A stretch of 45,930 bases of DNA from Campylobacter jejuni. GTDB lineage: Bacteria > Campylobacterota > Campylobacteria > Campylobacterales > Campylobacteraceae. The stretch's first letter is position 1; every line of letters starts with the position of its first letter. A program made the translations under genes and the position numbers. Location of the stretch: positions 1-45,930 of the forward strand of contig NZ_NFOE01000047.1 in the NCBI RefSeq assembly GCF_002179635.1, written 5' to 3'. The notes under the pieces are model-generated. The model was not told the origin of the DNA and did not search any database. It worked only from the letters and a program-made list of their open reading frames with translations. Positions 20,269-29,420 of this stretch are shown here, one piece after another.

Positions 20269-20494
20269 CCAAAGAAAAGTTACAATTAATGTCTATGCAA
20301 AAGATTTTGTTGTAACATGCAGTAATGAATTTGCAAATCATCTTGAAGATGAAATTGCTTTAATTTCTGGAGGCACGGGCAAGATAGAACTTGCAAATTT
20401 CATTAATGCTTTTGTAAAACTTAGCTACGAAAACTATATCTTAAAAAAAGAACTCAATAAACTTATCAATACTATCGATGAAGAAATAAAATAA
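20255..20494 (+). CDS. ZapA-like cell division protein
   Basis: 79 residues starting at TTG 20255, inside the end of the previous gene, with AGAGG at 20244-20248 ahead. The N-terminal half (RKVTINVYAKDFVVTCSNEFANHLEDEI) resembles the ZapA head domain, and the C-terminal half (FVKLSYENYILKKELNKLINTIDEE) forms a helix able to dimerise as in ZapA. It is shorter than typical ZapA (about 90-110 residues). ZapA crosslinks FtsZ filaments at the division ring. The preceding coiled-coil gene would be a natural ZapB partner. The family call is by pattern only and could be wrong. Confidence 0.6.
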   Translation: MANNNQRKVTINVYAKDFVVTCSNEFANHLEDEIALISGGTGKIELANFINAFVKLSYENYILKKELNKLINTIDEEIK

Positions 20495-20965
20495 ATGCAA
20501 ATAAAAAAAGCTTTTACTTTGATAGAGCTTGTTTTTTGTATGATGATTATTGCTATTCTTAGTGTAATTGCTTATCCGTATTTTTCTTTTGGAAAAAATG
20601 ATGCTAAACTCATTCAAGTAAAAAGTGAAGTAGAGCTTATCAATGCTTCTTTGTCTTTACTTAGAAATCAGTTTTTATTTAAAGAAAGTAAGGATTTTCC
20701 AACAATTTTAGATGAAGCTTTGATAAATAGCGAAAATCAAAAATTATTTGTATGTTCTAATTCTCAAAATCATAAAAATACAAAACAATGCACTTATAGT
20801 GTTTTAGAAAAACCAATCATTTCATCTAAAAAATCGTGGATGAAAATAGCAAATACTCAATATAGATTTTTCATAAATACTAAAAATTACATAGATTTTT
20901 CTTATAATAGTGAAAAAGTTTTTTTAGAATGTGTGAGTTTAAACTGTAAGGATTATGGGTTTTGA
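20495..20965 (+). CDS. Prepilin-like protein with N-terminal methylation motif
   Basis: 156 residues with a type IV pilin/pseudopilin N-terminus: short basic leader MQIKKA, then FTLIELVFCMMIIAILSVIAYPYF, carrying the conserved Glu at +5 and a single hydrophobic helix. The leader ends in Ala rather than the usual Gly at -1. The remaining periplasmic domain (with cysteines in FVCSNSQN, KQCTYS and LECVSLNCKD, able to form disulfides) is not recognised. The ATG follows the previous stop directly. Campylobacter uses a reduced type II secretion/competence machine, so a DNA-uptake role is possible but inferred; no other component or prepilin peptidase is in this window. Confidence 0.8.
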   Translation: MQIKKAFTLIELVFCMMIIAILSVIAYPYFSFGKNDAKLIQVKSEVELINASLSLLRNQFLFKESKDFPTILDEALINSENQKLFVCSNSQNHKNTKQCTYSVLEKPIISSKKSWMKIANTQYRFFINTKNYIDFSYNSEKVFLECVSLNCKDYGF

Positions 20966-22806
20966 ATTTTTATCAACTTGCTATTAAAGGATATTATTTA
21001 GATACCTTAACTTATGAGAGTGAGGAAGAATTTGAAATTTTAGATGAGGTAGTGGTTGATCTTGCAAGGAAAAAAAATCTTAAAGCTATAATTTTACAAA
21101 AATGCTCAAAGCCTGATTTTAAAACCCAAGCTATAAAAGAAAAAACAGGTTTTAAATTAACGCAATACCAATACGAACTTGCTCAATTTATTGCTTATTA
21201 TTATGCTAGTAAAATAGCTTTTGTTTTGGGTATGTTTGAAAGCATTAAAGAGTATAAAAATGAAAAAATTCATATAGAAAAAGCACCTAGTTTAAGTAAA
21301 AACCAACAAGAAGCTTTGGAATTTATAAAAACTAAACAAACTAGTTTGCTATTTGGTGATACAGGAAGTGGTAAAACTGAAATTTATATTAGCCTGATAA
21401 AAGAATATCTAGAGCAAGGAAAGCAAGTTTTGCTTTTAATGCCAGAAATCGCTCTAACTCCGCAAATGCAAAAAAGATTAAAAGTGTATTTTGGTGAGCA
21501 TTTTTTCTTGTGGCATTCTAAAATTACTAAGAAAAAAAAGCAAGAATATTTGCAAGATTTAGCAAATTCAAAAGCTCTTTTGGTAGTAGGAGCTAGATCG
21601 GCTTTGTTTTTACCTTTTAAGAATTTAGGTTTGATTATTATTGATGAAGAGCATGATAATTCTTACAAAGCTTCTAATAATCCAAAAATCAATGCAAGAG
21701 ATTTGGCTTTATTTATAGCAAAAAAAATGTATATAAAAGTTCTTTTAGGTTCGGCTACTCCAAGTGTTGTAAGTTTTTATAAACATCCTTGTTTTAGACT
21801 TAAAGGAACTTTCTTTGAAAGCAAAAAGCAGTTTTTATACGATGAGAGTGAGCTTAGTGTTTCGTCAAAATTGCTTTTAGAATTAAAAATTAGTTTAAGA
21901 AATAAAAAACAAGCTGTAGTATTTTTACCTACAAGGGCAAATTTTAGACAAATTTTATGCAAAGAATGCGCTAATACTATTAAATGCCCTTTTTGTTCTA
22001 TTGCTTTGAGTTTGCACAAAAATAAAAATGCATTAAAATGCCATTATTGTAATTTCACTAAAGAAATCGATCAAACCTGCCCAACTTGTAATGGAGTCAT
22101 GCTTGAAGCTAAGAAAATGGGCACAGCAGAGCTTTGTGAGCTTTTAGAAAAAGAATTAGCTGAGTTTAATCCTATTATAAAAAGATTTGATAGTGATGAG
22201 ATTAACAGTGTAAAAAAGCTTGATATGATTTTAAAAGATTTTAATCAAGAAAAAATTGATATTTTAGTAGGTACTTCTATGCTTGCTAAAGGACATGATT
22301 ATCATAATGTGGATTTGAGTGTGATTTTGGGGCTTGATGAGTATTTATTTAGACCTAATTTTAAAGCTTTAGAAGAGACTTTGGCTCTTGCTATGCAAGT
22401 AGCAGGTCGTGCAGGTCGCAAGGGTGAGGGTAGGGTGCTTTTACAAACTAAGAATAGATCTTTTTTTGAAAAATATATACAAGATTATGATAGTTTTTTA
22501 AAAGATGAATTAAATACTAGAAGCGGGCTTTACCCTCCATTTAAAAGACTTTTAAGGCTAATTATTGAAGATGAGGATAAAAACAAAGCTTTAAATTTAT
22601 GTGAATTTATAGCTAATAAAGTTCAAGAATTAAAACAAGTGCAATTAGTAGGCTATGGTGCTTGTGGTATTGAAATGCTAAATAAAAAATGGCGTTTTTA
22701 TGTATTATTGCGTGCTAATACCCATCAAGAACTTGTACAATTTGAGCATTTTGCTTTAAATTTTAAAAATATTACTTGCGATATAGATCCGGTTGATTTT
22801 TCTTGA
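20962..22806 (+). CDS. priA: Primosomal protein N' (replication restart helicase)
   Basis: 614-residue 3'-5' helicase that reloads the replisome at stalled forks. Walker A GDTGSGKTEI at residues 132-141, DEEHD (motif II) at 228-232, LLGSATPS, eight cysteines of two zinc sites between residues 333 and 376 (CKEC, CPFC, CHYC, CPTC), and the late motifs VGTSMLAKGHDYHNV and QVAGRAGRKGEGRVLLQT. It is shorter than E. coli PriA at the N-terminus, which is usual for epsilonproteobacteria. The TTG start at 20962 overlaps the TGA of the preceding gene, so translation is likely coupled. Confidence 0.95.
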   Translation: MNFYQLAIKGYYLDTLTYESEEEFEILDEVVVDLARKKNLKAIILQKCSKPDFKTQAIKEKTGFKLTQYQYELAQFIAYYYASKIAFVLGMFESIKEYKNEKIHIEKAPSLSKNQQEALEFIKTKQTSLLFGDTGSGKTEIYISLIKEYLEQGKQVLLLMPEIALTPQMQKRLKVYFGEHFFLWHSKITKKKKQEYLQDLANSKALLVVGARSALFLPFKNLGLIIIDEEHDNSYKASNNPKINARDLALFIAKKMYIKVLLGSATPSVVSFYKHPCFRLKGTFFESKKQFLYDESELSVSSKLLLELKISLRNKKQAVVFLPTRANFRQILCKECANTIKCPFCSIALSLHKNKNALKCHYCNFTKEIDQTCPTCNGVMLEAKKMGTAELCELLEKELAEFNPIIKRFDSDEINSVKKLDMILKDFNQEKIDILVGTSMLAKGHDYHNVDLSVILGLDEYLFRPNFKALEETLALAMQVAGRAGRKGEGRVLLQTKNRSFFEKYIQDYDSFLKDELNTRSGLYPPFKRLLRLIIEDEDKNKALNLCEFIANKVQELKQVQLVGYGACGIEMLNKKWRFYVLLRANTHQELVQFEHFALNFKNITCDIDPVDFS

Positions 22807-22889
22807 AAAATATATTTATTTATAAATAATTATTATTTTATAATAAAAACAATATTTTATTTTTAATTTTAAATTTATTTTGATAAGAA

Positions 22890-22895
22890 TATACT
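22890..22895 (+). promoter_or_regulatory. Likely -10 box of the C69 peptidase gene
   Basis: TATACT 31 bases before the start, in a 120-base very AT-rich gap after priA. AAGGAGAG at 22916-22923 is a strong ribosome binding site. Confidence 0.5.
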
Positions 22896-22926
22896 TTTTT
22901 AATTTCTTAAATTTAAAGGAGAGAAA

Positions 22927-24420
22927 ATGAAAAAGTTTAGTTTTCTTACAAGTTGTGTGCTTTTTGGTGTTTTGCTTAATAATGCTTTAGCTTGTACTAC
23001 TATTTTAGTACCAAATGAAGCAAGTAAAGATGGCTCTATGTTGGTTGCAAGAAGTGCTGATAGCAAAGCAGATAAAGCACAAGTTTTTTTAATCCATCCA
23101 AGAGTTGAAAACCAAAAAGGTATTTATAGCACTAAAGCACATCAAGGAATGAATGATTTTACTTACCCTTTGCCTACTAAATCTTTTCAATATAGCACTA
23201 TAGCTAATTGGCAAAGTAAATTACATGGTGCTACTGGTTTTAATGAAATGGGTGTTGGGATAAGTGCTACTGAATCAATTTATGCAAAAGATGAACTTTT
23301 AAAATTTGATCCTTATAATGAGAAAAATGGTATTAGTGAAGATGATATTTTAGATGTTTTACTTCCAAGAATTAAAAGCGCAAAAGAAGGTGTTTTGTTA
23401 TTGGGTGATATTATAGAAAAACAAGGAGCTGCTGAGGGCTTTGGAGTAGCTTTTGTGGATTCTAAAGAAATTTGGTATTTAGAAAGTGCCACAGCACATC
23501 AGTGGATGGCTGCAAAAATTCCTAATAATTCGTATTTTGTTAGTGCAAATCAAGGTAGGTTAAAACAATTAAAATTTAACGATGAAAATACCTTACATTC
23601 TAAAAATTTAATAAATTTTGCCATAATTCATAAAGCGTATAATCCTAAAGTAGATAAGGATTTTGATTTTTTTAAAGTTTATACAAGAAATGATGATAGA
23701 GATTTAACTTATAATTATCCTAGGGTTTGGTGGATACAAAAAATGTTTAATCCATCTTTAAAACAAGATGTAAAAAATGGCGCTAATTTTAATGTATTTT
23801 TGCAACCTGAACAAAAACTTAGTGTGGATGATTTAAAAAAAGCTTTAAGATCGCACTATGATGGAACAAAATATGATCCATATGCAAATTTCAATGAAAA
23901 TGAAAATATTTATCGTGTTGTGAGTGTGTTTAGAACTTATGAATCTCACATTATGCAAGTTAGACCATGGCTTCCTAAAGAAATAGGTAGGTTAAGCTAT
24001 GTCGCAATAGGAATGGCTGATTTGAGTGTGTATTTGCCTTATTATTTTGGTAATGATGAGTTTATTGCAGGCTATCAACAAGGAACAAATGAAGCTGATG
24101 ATGAATCAATTTATTGGATTTATCGCAAGCTGCAAACTCTTGTAATGAGTGATTATAATAAATATGCTCCTATCGTAAAAAATGCTTATGCTAAATTTGA
24201 AAAAGACACATCTTTAAAACAAGAGGTTATGGAAAAAGAATATTTAAATCTTTATAAAAAAGATAAGAATAAAGCAAAGCTAATTTTAGTTGATTTTTCA
24301 TTACAAAATCAAATGGAAGCTAAAAAACTTACTCAAGATTTAACAAATCAAATTTTCACCCTTTTAACAAGAGATATGGATATAAAATATAAATCTCTTA
24401 ATAAAAATAAAAAAGATTAA
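22927..24420 (+). CDS. Secreted dipeptidase, peptidase family C69 (PepD-like)
   Basis: 497-residue N-terminal-nucleophile hydrolase. A signal peptide (MKKFSFLTSCVLFGVLLNNALA) ends directly before CTTILVP, so signal cleavage would itself expose Cys23 as the catalytic N-terminal nucleophile. The following EASKDGSMLVARSADS is the family's active-site region; ATGFNEMGVGISATES and EGFGVAFVDSKEIWYLE are further C69 signatures. The family includes Lactobacillus PepD dipeptidases; most members are cytosolic, so the periplasmic or secreted form is worth noting. It could supply amino acids to an asaccharolytic cell. It lies between priA and ispG with its own promoter and terminator, where C. jejuni carries a different gene as I remember it, suggesting an accessory position. 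A lipoprotein reading is disfavoured (no lipobox). Confidence 0.88.
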   Translation: MKKFSFLTSCVLFGVLLNNALACTTILVPNEASKDGSMLVARSADSKADKAQVFLIHPRVENQKGIYSTKAHQGMNDFTYPLPTKSFQYSTIANWQSKLHGATGFNEMGVGISATESIYAKDELLKFDPYNEKNGISEDDILDVLLPRIKSAKEGVLLLGDIIEKQGAAEGFGVAFVDSKEIWYLESATAHQWMAAKIPNNSYFVSANQGRLKQLKFNDENTLHSKNLINFAIIHKAYNPKVDKDFDFFKVYTRNDDRDLTYNYPRVWWIQKMFNPSLKQDVKNGANFNVFLQPEQKLSVDDLKKALRSHYDGTKYDPYANFNENENIYRVVSVFRTYESHIMQVRPWLPKEIGRLSYVAIGMADLSVYLPYYFGNDEFIAGYQQGTNEADDESIYWIYRKLQTLVMSDYNKYAPIVKNAYAKFEKDTSLKQEVMEKEYLNLYKKDKNKAKLILVDFSLQNQMEAKKLTQDLTNQIFTLLTRDMDIKYKSLNKNKKD

Positions 24421-24423
24421 TGA

Positions 24424-24445
24424 TATAGCCCATTTTTGGGCTATA
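24424..24445 (+). terminator. Hairpin terminator after the C69 gene
   Basis: TATAGCCC (24424-24431), loop ATTTTT, GGGCTATA (24438-24445). A second inverted repeat ACTCTAAA/TTTAGAGT (24448-24455 and 24461-24468) follows at once. There is no clean T run. Confidence 0.55.
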
Positions 24446-24447
24446 AT
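24442..24447 (+). promoter_or_regulatory. -10 box of ispG inside the terminator arm
   Basis: Perfect TATAAT formed by the descending arm of the preceding terminator. A transcript would start near 24454, leaving a leader of about 22 bases before ATG 24476. Confidence 0.5.
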
Positions 24448-24475
24448 ACTCTAAAATATTTTTAGAGTGATTTTA

Positions 24476-25540
24476 ATGACAAGATACAAAACAAGACAAA
24501 TAAAAGTAGGTGATGTTTTAATAGGTGGTGATGCTCCTATTTCAGTGCAATCTATGCTTTTTACTAAAACAAGAGATATTGAAGGTTGTTTAGAACAGCT
24601 TAACAGACTTTATTTTGCTGGTGCAAATATAGTGCGTTTAGCCTGTTTGGATATGGCAGATGCAAGAGCTTTAAAAGAAATCAAAGCAAAAAGCCCCTTA
24701 CCTTTAATAGTGGATATACATTTTAATCATAAGCTAGCAGTTTTTTGTGCTGAATTTATCGATGGGGTGAGAATTAACCCAGGAAATATAGGCTCAAAAG
24801 AAAATATCGAAGAAGTGGTGCAAGCTTGTAAGCAAAGAAAAATTCCTATTAGAATAGGGGTAAATCATGGCTCTATAGAAAAACAATTTAGTGATAAATA
24901 TGGTTATAATATAGAGGCCATGCTTGAGAGTGCTTTGTATAATATAAAATTATTAGAAGATTTGGACTTTTTTGATATTAAAATTTCTATGAAAACTTCA
25001 GATGTACAAAATACCATAAAAGCTTATGAGGCTTTAAGACCACTTTGTGATTATCCGTTTCATTTAGGGGTTACTGAAGCAGGAACTAAATTTCATAGCA
25101 CGGTTAAAAGCTCGATTGCTTTAGGAAATTTACTTTTAAAAGGTATAGGTGATACAATGAGAGTTTCTATGACAGGGGAGCTTGAAGAAGAGATTAAGGT
25201 AGCAAGGGCTATTTTGCAAGATAGTGGAGTGCAAAAAAGTGGAGTAAATATCATCTCATGCCCGACTTGTGGAAGAATTCAAAGTGATTTGATTAAAGCG
25301 ATTAAGATAGTAGAAGAAAAAACTAAACATATAAAAGAACCATTAAATATAAGTGTTATGGGTTGTGTTGTAAATGCCTTGGGTGAGGCTAAGGGTGCTG
25401 ATGTGGCGATTGCTTTTGGAAAAAATCAAGGTTTAGTTATAAGACATGGCGAAGTGGTAGCAAAATTAAAAGAAGATGAGCTTGTGGATAGATTTTTACT
25501 TGAGGTAGAAGATGAGGTGAAACTTAGAGAAAAAGATTAA
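24476..25540 (+). CDS. ispG: 4-hydroxy-3-methylbut-2-en-1-yl diphosphate synthase
   Basis: Iron-sulfur enzyme of the MEP isoprenoid pathway, turning MEcPP into HMBPP, the substrate of IspH. Motifs: [19 protein letters not shown] at the N-terminus, [27 protein letters not shown], and the cluster cysteines in SCPTCGR and [12 protein letters not shown] prefer ATG 24476 (354 residues), with GAGTG at 24465-24469 six bases ahead; an upstream GTG at 24467 would add three residues and has no site of its own. The stop codon overlaps the pncB stop on the other strand. Confidence 0.95.
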   Translation: MTRYKTRQIKVGDVLIGGDAPISVQSMLFTKTRDIEGCLEQLNRLYFAGANIVRLACLDMADARALKEIKAKSPLPLIVDIHFNHKLAVFCAEFIDGVRINPGNIGSKENIEEVVQACKQRKIPIRIGVNHGSIEKQFSDKYGYNIEAMLESALYNIKLLEDLDFFDIKISMKTSDVQNTIKAYEALRPLCDYPFHLGVTEAGTKFHSTVKSSIALGNLLLKGIGDTMRVSMTGELEEEIKVARAILQDSGVQKSGVNIISCPTCGRIQSDLIKAIKIVEEKTKHIKEPLNISVMGCVVNALGEAKGADVAIAFGKNQGLVIRHGEVVAKLKEDELVDRFLLEVEDEVKLREKD

Positions 25541-26901
25541 TTTTTTTCCAAGTAAGTTTTTTGCATATTTTGTAATTTTTTAGAAATTTTTATTTTATAA
25601 ATACTTGGATTTTGAAGTTTTTTTAGTTTAAAATCCAAACTATCAACACTTTTTTTATGGTAATCTTGAATATTTTTCAAGTTAGGAAGCTCATAGATTA
25701 ATTTTCCATCTTTAAAAATAAGCTTATGTAAATTTTTATATGTGTAGCCTTGATAATTTTTGATATTTTCATCATGTGTATATAAAATATCAAAACTTGC
25801 TTTATTGTTTTTATAGTATCTTATAAGTTTTTTAAAATGTGGTAGGGTTGTTTTGCTTGAGCTTGCGCTGATTTTTATTTTAGGGATGATTTGATTGTTT
25901 TTTTCTAATGCAACAAGTTTATAAACAGCTCCAAAAATAGGCGAACTTGCTGAAGTAATAAGTTTTTCTCCAATACCAAAAGCATCGATTGGAGCTTTAT
26001 TTTTTAGTAATTTTTCTATGATGAACTCATCTAAGGCATTACTAGCTATGATTTTGCATTTTGTTAAGCTGGCAAGATCTAGTTTTTTTCTAATATATTT
26101 AGAGATTTTAAGCAAATCTCCTGAGTCAATACGGATAGAATAATTAAGCATAGAATCTTGTGCATTTAACTCATTAAAAACTAAAATAGCATTTTCAATA
26201 CCTTTTTTATAATCATAAGTATCAATCAAAAGGCTTATATTATCTTTATAAATTTGACAATATGCTCTAAAAGCACTTAGCTCATCATCAAACATTTGTA
26301 TCCAAGCATGGGACATAGTTCCGTTTATAGGAATGTCGAATTTTTTTCCAGCTAAAGTACAAGCACTTGTATGAAAACCACCTATAAAAGCAGCTCTAGC
26401 ACCATTTAAAGCTGCACTTTCTCCATGGGCTCTACGAGAGCCAAATTCTAAAAGCAATTTTTCTTTTGCAATTTGAGTGATTCTACTAGCTTTAGTAGCA
26501 ATCAGACATTGATGATTTAAGGTTAAAAGTATGAAAGTTTCTAATAATAAAGCCTCTATTATGGGTGCTTTGATAATCATTAAAGGTGTATTAGCAAAAA
26601 CACATTCACCTTCTTTAACACTTAGTATATCTCCACCAAATTTTAAAGTTGAAAGATAGTTTAAAAAATCATCATCAAATTTGTGAGTATTTTTTAAAAA
26701 CTCTATATCACTTTGAGAGAAAGAAAAATGATTAATATGATTTATGATTTGTTCTAATCCACAAAAAACAGCATAAGAAGCATTATCAGGAGCTTTTCTA
26801 AAAAAAACTTCAAAATAAACAATCTGCTTATGCATATTTTTTTTAAAATATGCATAAGCCATACTTAATTCGTAAAAATCACATAATAATGAAGAATTCA
26901 T
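25537..26901 (-). CDS. pncB: Nicotinate phosphoribosyltransferase
   Basis: 454-residue enzyme that makes nicotinate mononucleotide from nicotinate and PRPP in NAD salvage. The N-terminus [16 protein letters not shown], then [46 protein letters not shown] (active-site basic stretch), and [12 protein letters not shown], holding the histidine that is phosphorylated in the family, and [15 protein letters not shown] are all typical. It begins 21 bases after ftsZ and appears to be the last gene of the ftsA-ftsZ transcript. No clear ribosome binding site precedes the ATG at 26901, so translation may be weak or coupled. It converges on ispG with overlapping stops. Confidence 0.9.
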   Translation of the reverse strand: MNSSLLCDFYELSMAYAYFKKNMHKQIVYFEVFFRKAPDNASYAVFCGLEQIINHINHFSFSQSDIEFLKNTHKFDDDFLNYLSTLKFGGDILSVKEGECVFANTPLMIIKAPIIEALLLETFILLTLNHQCLIATKASRITQIAKEKLLLEFGSRRAHGESAALNGARAAFIGGFHTSACTLAGKKFDIPINGTMSHAWIQMFDDELSAFRAYCQIYKDNISLLIDTYDYKKGIENAILVFNELNAQDSMLNYSIRIDSGDLLKISKYIRKKLDLASLTKCKIIASNALDEFIIEKLLKNKAPIDAFGIGEKLITSASSPIFGAVYKLVALEKNNQIIPKIKISASSSKTTLPHFKKLIRYYKNNKASFDILYTHDENIKNYQGYTYKNLHKLIFKDGKLIYELPNLKNIQDYHKKSVDSLDFKLKKLQNPSIYKIKISKKLQNMQKTYLEKN

Positions 26902-26922
26902 ATAAGGATTTTTACTAAAAAA

Positions 26923-28029
26923 TTAATCCATTTGACGACGCAAGAAAGCAGGAACATCAAGTTGAGAAATTACTTCCTCATCAAATCCACCGCTAGCCTT
27001 GCGTAAATTCATATAGCTATTTTTTTTACTTTCTTCTTGTTCTTTAGCGCTTTCTATTTCAGCTTTATCTTCAAAACCTGTAGCAATGATAGTTACTTCA
27101 ACACGATCGCCCATACTTTCATCAGTAGTTGCACCAAAGATTACTTTTGCATTTTCATCTGCTATATCGCTAATACTTTGAGTAGCTTGTGAAATCTCTA
27201 TCAATGAGCATTCAGGGCCAATTTTATAATGGATAATTACGCCCTTAACACCTTTCATAGTCATACCGTCTAACAATGGAGATTCTATAGCACTTGATAA
27301 TGCGTCCATGATGGCATTTTCACCTTCTCCATGACCTACACCCATTAAAGCTAAACCTCTATGGCTCATAACAGTTCTAACATCAGCAAAGTCAACATTA
27401 ATATCGCCATCTTCTAAAAGGATAGACACCATACCTCTAACAGCTCTAGCTAAGATATCATCTACTAGTTTAAATGCTTCTTTTATGCCTGCTTTTTTTG
27501 GAAGTATGCTAAGAAGTTTTTCATTTTGGATTACAATGATAGAATCACTTTCTTTTTTTAATTCAGCCAAGCCAGCTTCGGCTAATTTTTTTCTTTGCTT
27601 TCCTTCAAAAGCAAAAGGCATGGTTACAACCGAAACAGTTAATGCACCTACTTCTTTAGCAGCTTGTGCTACAACAGGAGCTGCACCTGTACCAGTTCCA
27701 CCACCAAGACCTGCTGAAATAAACACTATGTCACTTTGACTTAAAGCAGCTTTTACTTCTTCAAAACTTTCTCTTGCGCTTTCTGCTCCAATTTCTGGTT
27801 GCATGCCAGCACCTAAACCTTTGGTTTTTTTCTCGCCTAGTTGAATTCTAGTCTTTGCTAAAGATTTAGCTATAGCTTGTGCATCGGTATTTGCTGAAAT
27901 AAGATCAAGATCGTGCAAGCCCATATTTACCATATGATCTATCATGTTACCGCCACCGCCACCGCAGCCTATAACTTTTATTTTTGCACCTTTTGCGTGT
28001 TGCATTTCTTCTACTAGATATTCGCTCAT
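26923..28029 (-). CDS. ftsZ: Cell division protein FtsZ
   Basis: 368-residue tubulin-like GTPase that forms the division ring. KVIGCGGGGGNMIDHMV binds GTP at the N-terminus; the tubulin signature GGGTGTGAAPV lies near residue 109; the T7 synergy loop NVDFADVRTVM supplies the catalytic aspartate for the next subunit; the C-terminal peptide DVPAFLRRQ is the docking site for FtsA and other partners, separated by a charged linker. AGGAG stands in front of the ATG, 11 bases after the ftsA stop. Expression is probably from the promoter ahead of the PpiD-like gene upstream. Confidence 0.98.
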   Translation of the reverse strand: MSEYLVEEMQHAKGAKIKVIGCGGGGGNMIDHMVNMGLHDLDLISANTDAQAIAKSLAKTRIQLGEKKTKGLGAGMQPEIGAESARESFEEVKAALSQSDIVFISAGLGGGTGTGAAPVVAQAAKEVGALTVSVVTMPFAFEGKQRKKLAEAGLAELKKESDSIIVIQNEKLLSILPKKAGIKEAFKLVDDILARAVRGMVSILLEDGDINVDFADVRTVMSHRGLALMGVGHGEGENAIMDALSSAIESPLLDGMTMKGVKGVIIHYKIGPECSLIEISQATQSISDIADENAKVIFGATTDESMGDRVEVTIIATGFEDKAEIESAKEQEESKKNSYMNLRKASGGFDEEVISQLDVPAFLRRQMD

Positions 28030-28040
28030 TGTATCTCCTA

Positions 28041-29420
28041 TTAGAACTGGTTTATTAGTTTATTCCAAAATTTATGCATAAAACCTGATTTTTTATCTTT
28101 TTTGGTTTCAACTTTTGTTAATTCTGCTTTTTCCTCTTCAAAGTCTTTTTGATCTTGAAAAATTTCTTCAAAATCTTTGTTCTCTTCTTCATGCTCTTCT
28201 ATGGTAAGATTTTGTTTAATCTGTTTATTGATAAACTCAGGTTCTCCTTTATATCTTAGTTTCTCATTAGAATCTAACTCATAAGGAGTAAAATGTCCAC
28301 CACCATATAAGCAAAGACCTATAGCACAGCTATTTTCTGCATCTTCAAAAATTTCTTTAAAGCCATCCATAGTATCTTTTTTTGCGGTCGCTATTCTAAC
28401 AGCTTTATTATCAAAATAAGCTGAAGCAAGTTTGTCAAGTCCTGCAAATTTTGTCATTCCACCTGTTAATACTATGCCTGCTCCTGCTTGATTTGCGCAA
28501 GCATTATCGCTTAACATTTTAGCTAAAATAATAATAGTTTCTTCAATTCTTGCATAAATAACATTAGATATGACTTCTATTGAAACTTCATTTTTTCTTT
28601 TTTCATCACCCATATATGGTATTTGTATGATAGAATTTTCATTTTGTGCCAAAGATGCGTAGTTTAGTTTTAATTTTTCTGCTTCTTTTGGTGGAGTATG
28701 TAAAGCTATAGATAAGTCATTAGTGATATTTACTGAGCCAATTTGTAAGCATTCATTATAGCGTATAGAATTACCTGCATGGATAACCATATCACAAACC
28801 GCTCCGCCCATATCGATTAAAATAGCACCTAGCTCTTTTTCACTATCATCAAAACATGCAATAGAAGAAGCATAGCCTGAAAGAACGATATTATCTACTC
28901 TAAGATCAGCAAGCTCAACTGCTTTTTTTAGATTTTTTATATGCACTTCTTGTGAGATTACAATATGTGTAGAAACTTCAAGACGATTTCCGCTCATTCC
29001 TAAAGGATCTTCTACATGCTCAAGATCATTTACTTTAAAATTATAAGGCAATACATGAATGATTTCATATCCACTAGGTATATTTGCGGTATGTTTTGCT
29101 GTGCTTACTGCTCTGTGAATTTCCTTAATACCTATTTCATGATTTGGTATATTAACTACTCCTATGCTATCTACGCTTTTTGCATAAGCACCTGAAATAG
29201 ATACAATTACCTTATCATAATGCACGCCTGACATCATTTGTGCATCAGCTACTGCTTCTTCTATAGATTTTGAAGCAAGTTCTATATTGGTAATTGCTCC
29301 CTTTTTTATACCATTTGATTTTGATTTTCCAAAACCAATGATTTTAAGTCCTTCTTCGTTTTTTTGTGCCAAAATAGCACAAGTTTGTATTGAGCCTAAG
29401 TCGATTCCTAAAATATTCAA
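28041..29420 (-). CDS. ftsA: Cell division protein FtsA
   Basis: 459-residue actin-like ATPase that ties FtsZ to the membrane. ILGIDLGSIQTCAIL is the phosphate-1 loop, ILIDMGGAVCDMVIH phosphate-2, and IVLTGGMTKFAGLDKLA the adenosine loop. After a charged, coiled linker (EEHEEENKDFEEIFQDQKD) the C-terminus ends in an amphipathic helix, SGFMHKFWNKLINQF, the membrane anchor. The start is TTG at 29420, overlapping the TGA of the chaperone gene upstream, with AAGGAAA ahead. It is somewhat longer than E. coli FtsA because of the linker. Confidence 0.96.
   Translation of the reverse strand: MNILGIDLGSIQTCAILAQKNEEGLKIIGFGKSKSNGIKKGAITNIELASKSIEEAVADAQMMSGVHYDKVIVSISGAYAKSVDSIGVVNIPNHEIGIKEIHRAVSTAKHTANIPSGYEIIHVLPYNFKVNDLEHVEDPLGMSGNRLEVSTHIVISQEVHIKNLKKAVELADLRVDNIVLSGYASSIACFDDSEKELGAILIDMGGAVCDMVIHAGNSIRYNECLQIGSVNITNDLSIALHTPPKEAEKLKLNYASLAQNENSIIQIPYMGDEKRKNEVSIEVISNVIYARIEETIIILAKMLSDNACANQAGAGIVLTGGMTKFAGLDKLASAYFDNKAVRIATAKKDTMDGFKEIFEDAENSCAIGLCLYGGGHFTPYELDSNEKLRYKGEPEFINKQIKQNLTIEEHEEENKDFEEIFQDQKDFEEEKAELTKVETKKDKKSGFMHKFWNKLINQF

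Noticed and set aside
22807..22926. Fur box in the AT-rich gap before the C69 gene (AATAATTATTATT)
   Set aside because: Palindromic AT sequence of this kind is expected by chance here and lacks the GATAAT hexamer pattern.
22927..22995. C69 peptidase as a lipoprotein
   Set aside because: The residues before Cys23 are A-L-A, which fit signal peptidase I and not a lipobox, and the Cys is the family nucleophile.
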